Position numbers and translations under genes: made by a program
Origin: Aedes albopictus
Lineage: Eukaryota > Arthropoda > Insecta > Diptera > Culicidae
NCBI RefSeq assembly: GCF_035046485.1
Contig: NC_085137.1
Coordinates: forward strand, 348,492,505-348,556,504
Direction: 5' to 3'
Length of the DNA stretch: 64,000 bases
Notes under the pieces: generated by a model
Databases searched by the model: none
Told to the model about the DNA's origin: nothing
The model's input: only the letters and a program-made list of their open reading frames with translations
Shown here: positions 59,355-64,000 of the stretch, piece by piece
Layout: every line of letters begins with the position of its first letter
Position numbering within the stretch: position 1 is the stretch's first letter

Positions 59355-59912
59355 TACGGTGTGTGCAAGGAAATTTTGTTCATCCTTGTGGAGACCAATA
59401 AGAGTAGGCTCGGTCTGATCGCATCCTCAGGTCAAGAAATAGGGTATTGGTTCCCTTATTAAGCATGTGGCTCCCATTTTCATCCTACGAAAAACGAAGG
59501 ATTGAAGCGCTGTTTGTTTTGTTTCTTATTTTTGTATTTTTTGTTAGGAGTGAGCACGCATGAGACAAAAAGAACGGAATCAATCGGTGCCGTAATCGCT
59601 TGTTTTCGAATAGGATGAATATGGGAGCTTGAGATTACTGATGGAACACACACCCTATATGGTTCAACTTTGACAATATGGCTCAACAGTGCAAAATTTA
59701 AGCGCGTTTGTAATTCAATAATCAAGATGTGGAGAGTCAGCTGTATTGATTTTTGCATAGTAAAACATGCTTTATTGCAGTTGTCTCGTAATGTGTTTGA
59801 ACATTACATGTTGTAACTGAGCAAATTTATCTGAAACCAAGTTACCAATGTTTTTTTTTTTTTAACATAGCATAGGATGTTCCAAAATTGTTTATCAAAA
59901 ACAATAACGCAT

Positions 59913-59968
59913 AGAGGCGAATCAGCCAAGGGCTGAAAGTCTCTTTAATAAAGACAAATCAATCAATC
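59913..59968 (+). mobile_element. 56-bp LINE 3' end with 13-bp target duplication
   Basis: AGAGGCGAATCAGCCAAGGG, then AATAAAGACAAATCAATCAA. The body resembles the 3' end of mosquito R1/I-type LINEs. AACAATAACGCAT occurs on both sides (59900-59912 and 59969-59981). Confidence 0.8.
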
Positions 59969-59981
59969 AACAATAACGCAT

Positions 59982-61480
59982 GTTTAATGTAGAGCGTCGT
60001 TAAACTTTATTTCATGATAATACAGGCTTTACCATACTCATATACCTACACTGTTTTTCATGTTGTTTGTTTCACGCTGGTATTCATTTGATGTTGTTTT
60101 GTAATGCATGCTTTCACTAATATCGTTTGGTGCATGTTGCTTGCTGTTTGTTTGCTTTCCAATAATAAAATTTTATATTTTGAAACACTGAAAGCATCTA
60201 AATGACCTTAACCATCGGTTATACTGATCATCTGAAGTACTGGTGCTCAGTGGTGGTCACAGCAGGAGGGCTCTGCTCCTGGCTTAGCGGACGCATCCGG
60301 AGCGCATTTCGTTGGGTTTGCTACCGTACCATATCGAGGTTTACGTTTACGCAGGACAACTAGAGCACAGCAGCAGTATCCTCCAGTGTTTTCCCGGTGA
60401 TTCGTTATAGTCAAATATTTAAGTTCGGTAAGCACAAATTTTAAATTAAGACAGATGATCAAATGACACGGTGCGCCAGCTGTTACAAATAGCGCCACGA
60501 TTTTTTTAACTATCACAGGTTTAGTAATAAGAAGCTAGTTATTGTAATTGTTGACCAAGGATTATTTATTTTCCCGGAGAAAATACGAGATGTACATTTG
60601 ATGTGTATATTTTATTTTATTTCATGAACCAAACCACCTGACGGACACTCTATATCCCGTTTTATTAACATCGGCAAATACGAGAACTCTTCGAACTTGG
60701 TACTGTGGAATCGAATGCATTATTCGCGAACCTTCCTTCAGTATGTTTAGAAACTATTTCTATATCCACGGTTTGAGGCTCAATTACTTTTGGGAGCCTG
60801 AAAAGCATCATATAGCCAAATATATAGTTTTGGTTGTATTTTGTTTCTACCGCCCACCTCGAATATTCACATGCACAACATGTAACATGATGTTACATAC
60901 TTGAGTTTTTCACCAGTTCCTTCAAGAGTTCTAACTAATTTTCAATAGAAACATTCAACAAGCATTTTATCAACTATACAAATGATTTTATATACTAAGT
61001 TCTTAAACCCATATTCAAAAACGTATCCACCCACGGTTCCCAAGTTTGCCTTAGATATAAAATGAGTTTCGAGATGTAGATTACTGAAAAAACAGAGAGA
61101 TGAAGGACAAAGTTGAATCCGAATGCTATCAGTGATTAGTGTAATTGACAGTGAACCAAATGCTTTTTTTTTAATTTATTCCAATTTTATTTTATGATTA
61201 GCGTTTAAGCATAACTCTGCATATCAATTGCCAAAATCTTTATTTATATTGGTTGTACACAGTAGTGTTTTCATTTTCGTATCGCCGAGAGTAAAAATCA
61301 ATTTTCGCAAACGTCGCTGTAAATTTGATGTGGTATTTGTTGAACGATTTTAGTTCATATAATTATGAATGTTATTATGAGAGTTGTTGATTAATATTCG
61401 CAATTGACGTTTTTGACAGTTGTCGAATTATGCTGTACAGTTATCTCTATCACCATTACCATCGTACTAAACGATAAGTA
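59982..61480. other. AT-rich intergenic sequence
   Basis: One minus-strand frame of 89 codons (60247-60516) has a Cys-rich stretch (GGYCCCALVVLRKRKPRYG) and ends PSCCDHH. It lacks a recognised start context, splice sites or family and is not called as a gene. Nothing else recognised. Confidence 0.35.
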
Positions 61481-61485
61481 ATGCA

Positions 61486-61493
61486 TATAAAAG
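61486..61493 (+). promoter_or_regulatory. TATAAAAG box
   Basis: Perfect TATA sequence. About 25-30 nt downstream is GCACTCAGAAG, a possible initiator, and ATG follows at 61540, but that frame closes after seven codons. A second short frame, MFATMIIFILIAGATWVL (61810-61866), looks like a bare signal peptide. Possibly a decayed secreted-protein gene. Confidence 0.3.
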
Positions 61494-61926
61494 ACCTTCC
61501 CAGGATATATGAAAGCAAAGCACTCAGAAGAGTGTAAAATGTTTCAAGGGATTATTTATTGAAAGATGAGAGCATAGGTTTTGTTCTGCAGAAGAGAATA
61601 TAGTGGTTATGCCAAATATATAAAGATACGAAAAGTCTATTAGTCCTGTGTTTTTATCCGTAAGTCTGTATCACACACCTTCAACACGTAAGATTCAAAA
61701 ATAAAATTTATCGTTTGAATCTTGTTCCGAACCTCAACAAGCTGACCTCCCTCTTTAATTTAAATTCATCCTGCTCATATATATGTATGTATGGAAACTC
61801 AGTTGCAGCATGTTTGCAACGATGATCATTTTTATTTTAATTGCAGGTGCTACTTGGGTGCTCTAAATAGTATTAATTATCGAAGAAATGCCATTATACT
61901 GAAAAGTGCCCGAAAACGACAACATA

Positions 61927-63459
61927 AAGCCTGTATCCGCAATAATCGGGACACAGAAATACAGCTATAAATCTGTAATAGATATATAAAAAATGCTCAA
62001 ATTTGGCCTTATAATATCTTAAGCTGTGTTCATTGAATTTTGTACAGCCCCTAGTTTTGATTGTCAGCGCTGAAACTTTTGAATTTTGCAAAGAAAATGG
62101 TTGAAATATTAAACACAAGCCTCTCAATCTACATTCATTGCATACGCAAAATTTCAAAAGAATCAATGCACTATCAACAATTTTATAGTCGAAACATTTA
62201 TTGGCACTGAACGCGATTTTAGCCCCTCAGACAGCAATTAGTCAGCACCCCTTATTGTTTCGATTGTACTGTTGAAAGTACTATACATCAAATTTTGCAG
62301 ACATACTATACACATAATCAACTACCTTCTGTGAAAATTTCATGACAGTTGGCAGAGACATTCGAAAGTTATGAATAGGCAAACATCGCACATGAAAAAC
62401 ACGAAAAATTTTCACTAACACTCACTCTTATCGACACAAGTAGCTTTCAAACCAATCGATAAAAGTTGATGAAATTTTGCAAGAAAGTGTCATGACTGCT
62501 AACGAAATTTCATAATTATCATCACAGAACTTTGAACTGTAGCCTAAAAGAACCATCTACTATGCGAATGAAAATTGGTCATGATTGTACAAAATGCTTA
62601 AAACCACGTCTGTTTGTTTTTCATCCACAGTTAAAAGTAATGCATCGATTTTTATAATATTTGGCACAAATAACACAAGTTTACAAAATAAAACGAAAGT
62701 CGTGAACTTCTGTCAACGACCAAAATTTTTGAAGCACAATTTAGTGCTGATTTCGAAACCGACCTTCAAAAAATTTAAAGTAGAACAGTTTTTGAGTTTT
62801 AGCTCAATATCGAGTTTTGTAACTTTCCAAAATATGTAATTTACTAAAATTCAAATATATTGCGTTTTGTACAACCAATTTTAAATCTTTTTCCATAAAT
62901 TAAAAGCTGAATACAATACCATTCGATCATCTGAATACAGGATTTGCGTCAGATTGATGAAATTCAAGATATTGGCGAGTTTTACGGACGATATTCCTAA
63001 ATTTTAGCAAAATTCCCAAAATTTTTTGAAGAAATGTATTTTTTTTAATATGAAAAAACCAACTGAAAAATTTTTTCTCGACGTTTATTTGACATACCAT
63101 ATGTAGGCGAGTTACAGTAAAAATTTCAGCTCAATCGGAGCATTGATTACGGAGAATGAGATGTTTGAAGTGAGCGACTTTGCTTAAAAATAGAACAAAA
63201 ATCGATTTCAAATCATCAACCTTGTATGGAAAGTCGAAAAAATTTCCGCTCTACTGTAATTTTTTTCCTTCGCGTTTTCGAACTCAGGGCATGATTCTAC
63301 ACCAAAAATGATTATCAGCTTACCGAGTTCAAAAATGCTGTAAACTAGTGTAATAAACATACACCAAAGAGTTCTGAGTCAATTATTTGGCCAATTTTGC
63401 CGATTCATTACAGAGCTACAGCCGTACTTCTGTGTCCCGATTATTGCGGATACAGGCTT
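61927..63459. mobile_element. TA-flanked element, 1.53 kb
   Basis: Ends AAGCCTGTATCCGCAATAAT and complement (about 32 bp matching) with TA at 61925-61926 and 63460-63461. The interior is AT-rich and non-coding. Confidence 0.85.
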
Positions 63460-63599
63460 TATAAACGCTCCTCTATTTGAAGCCTACAAATACAAAATAA
63501 TGCATAAGATTGAACTTCTAATATTACTGTTTTTTTTTCTTTTTGTATTTTTTTAAATTCAGCAGCCGTTATCACAAAATCAAGGACTAGGAAACGTTG

Positions 63600-64000
63600 C
63601 ATTTGCAAAATCTATGGTAGGCTCAGTGTACCAGTTATGGCTAGTGTACCTCAAATTCGCCATATTCGATTTTCAACCTTTAAAGATACAAATCAACAAG
63701 AAAAAAGTCGTGAACCACAGATCACGATCACAAAAGATGATTGCAATCATTCAAACTTCACAATTTGCTCAAATTATGGTAGAAATAAATCATTTTCCTT
63801 AACTTTTCGGCCTCCTTGCACCCTATTTCGCCATAGTGTACCAGTTATGGCAAATCCCATAAGGAATGCATGTAAATAGTGTGAAGTGGAACCCAAATTA
63901 ACAAATGTGTCCATAACTGGTACAGGGTTCCTATCATTGGCACACGCCGTAATAAATACTAAAAGTAGTTTTGGTTCCGTTTTTATATTTTTCCTGTAAA
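63600..64000. repeat. Repeat with GTGTACCAGTTATGG motif
   Basis: GTGTACCAGTTATGG occurs near 63627 and 63836, and its complement CCATAACTGGTAC near 63912, suggesting the inverted ends of a MITE. The window end prevents definition. Confidence 0.45.

Noticed and set aside
60247..60516. Cys-containing 89-codon minus-strand frame
   Set aside because: No recognised family, promoter, splice site or poly(A) signal; kept only as a note in the intergenic entry.
61847..61986. Possible terminal NAA60 exon after TTTTAATTGCAG
   Set aside because: The acceptor is good, but the resulting peptide runs into the transposon at 61927, shows no amphipathic helix and would require a weak GTTATA donor and a 10-kb intron.

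Overview
The window looks like nuclear DNA of an aedine mosquito (Aedes/Stegomyia type). It holds two recognisable conserved insect genes with short exons and very long introns. The rest is dense with transposable elements: TA-flanked miniature inverted-repeat elements (MITEs), hAT-like MITEs with 8-bp duplications, tRNA-derived Feilai-like SINEs, 5'-truncated non-LTR retrotransposons and one intact short LTR element. Nothing suggests a bacterium, organelle or virus. The species is inferred from this repeat content and gene structure, not from a database match.

Layout. 1-8 kb: intergenic; an eroded R1-like LINE on the minus strand, split by a hAT-like MITE, then a run of MITEs. 8.3-34.7 kb (minus strand): the whole coding region of a Nup188-type nuclear pore scaffold protein. 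It has seven exons whose splice phases all join, giving a predicted 1,910 residues. Its 16.6-kb intron (13561-30170) contains blocks of a degenerate 12-bp satellite, a compact array of about fourteen 118-bp repeats, nested MITEs, a Feilai-like SINE, a large inverted repeat and a possible small gene on the opposite strand. 34.7-38.5 kb: the divergent intergenic region, with two long hairpins. 38.5-51.9 kb (plus strand): NAA60, the Golgi-type N-alpha-acetyltransferase, with a 20-nt first coding exon, a 10.3-kb intron and a predicted 212 residues. That intron carries an intact LTR element with identical LTRs and a Q-rich ORF, and a non-LTR reverse transcriptase fragment. 52-64 kb: intergenic, with a likely small secreted-protein gene (53764-54186, minus), several large MITEs with nested insertions, and LINE tails.

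The two conserved genes are divergently arranged and have unrelated roles: nuclear pore scaffold, and N-terminal acetylation of membrane proteins. I see no operon-like relationship. The most interesting material is the intronic 118-bp satellite, the short LTR element with its own Q-rich ORF, the long hairpins that could feed small-RNA pathways, and the nested insertions whose order can be read directly from target-site duplications. All exon boundaries were read by eye from splice sites and phase; none was confirmed with transcripts.
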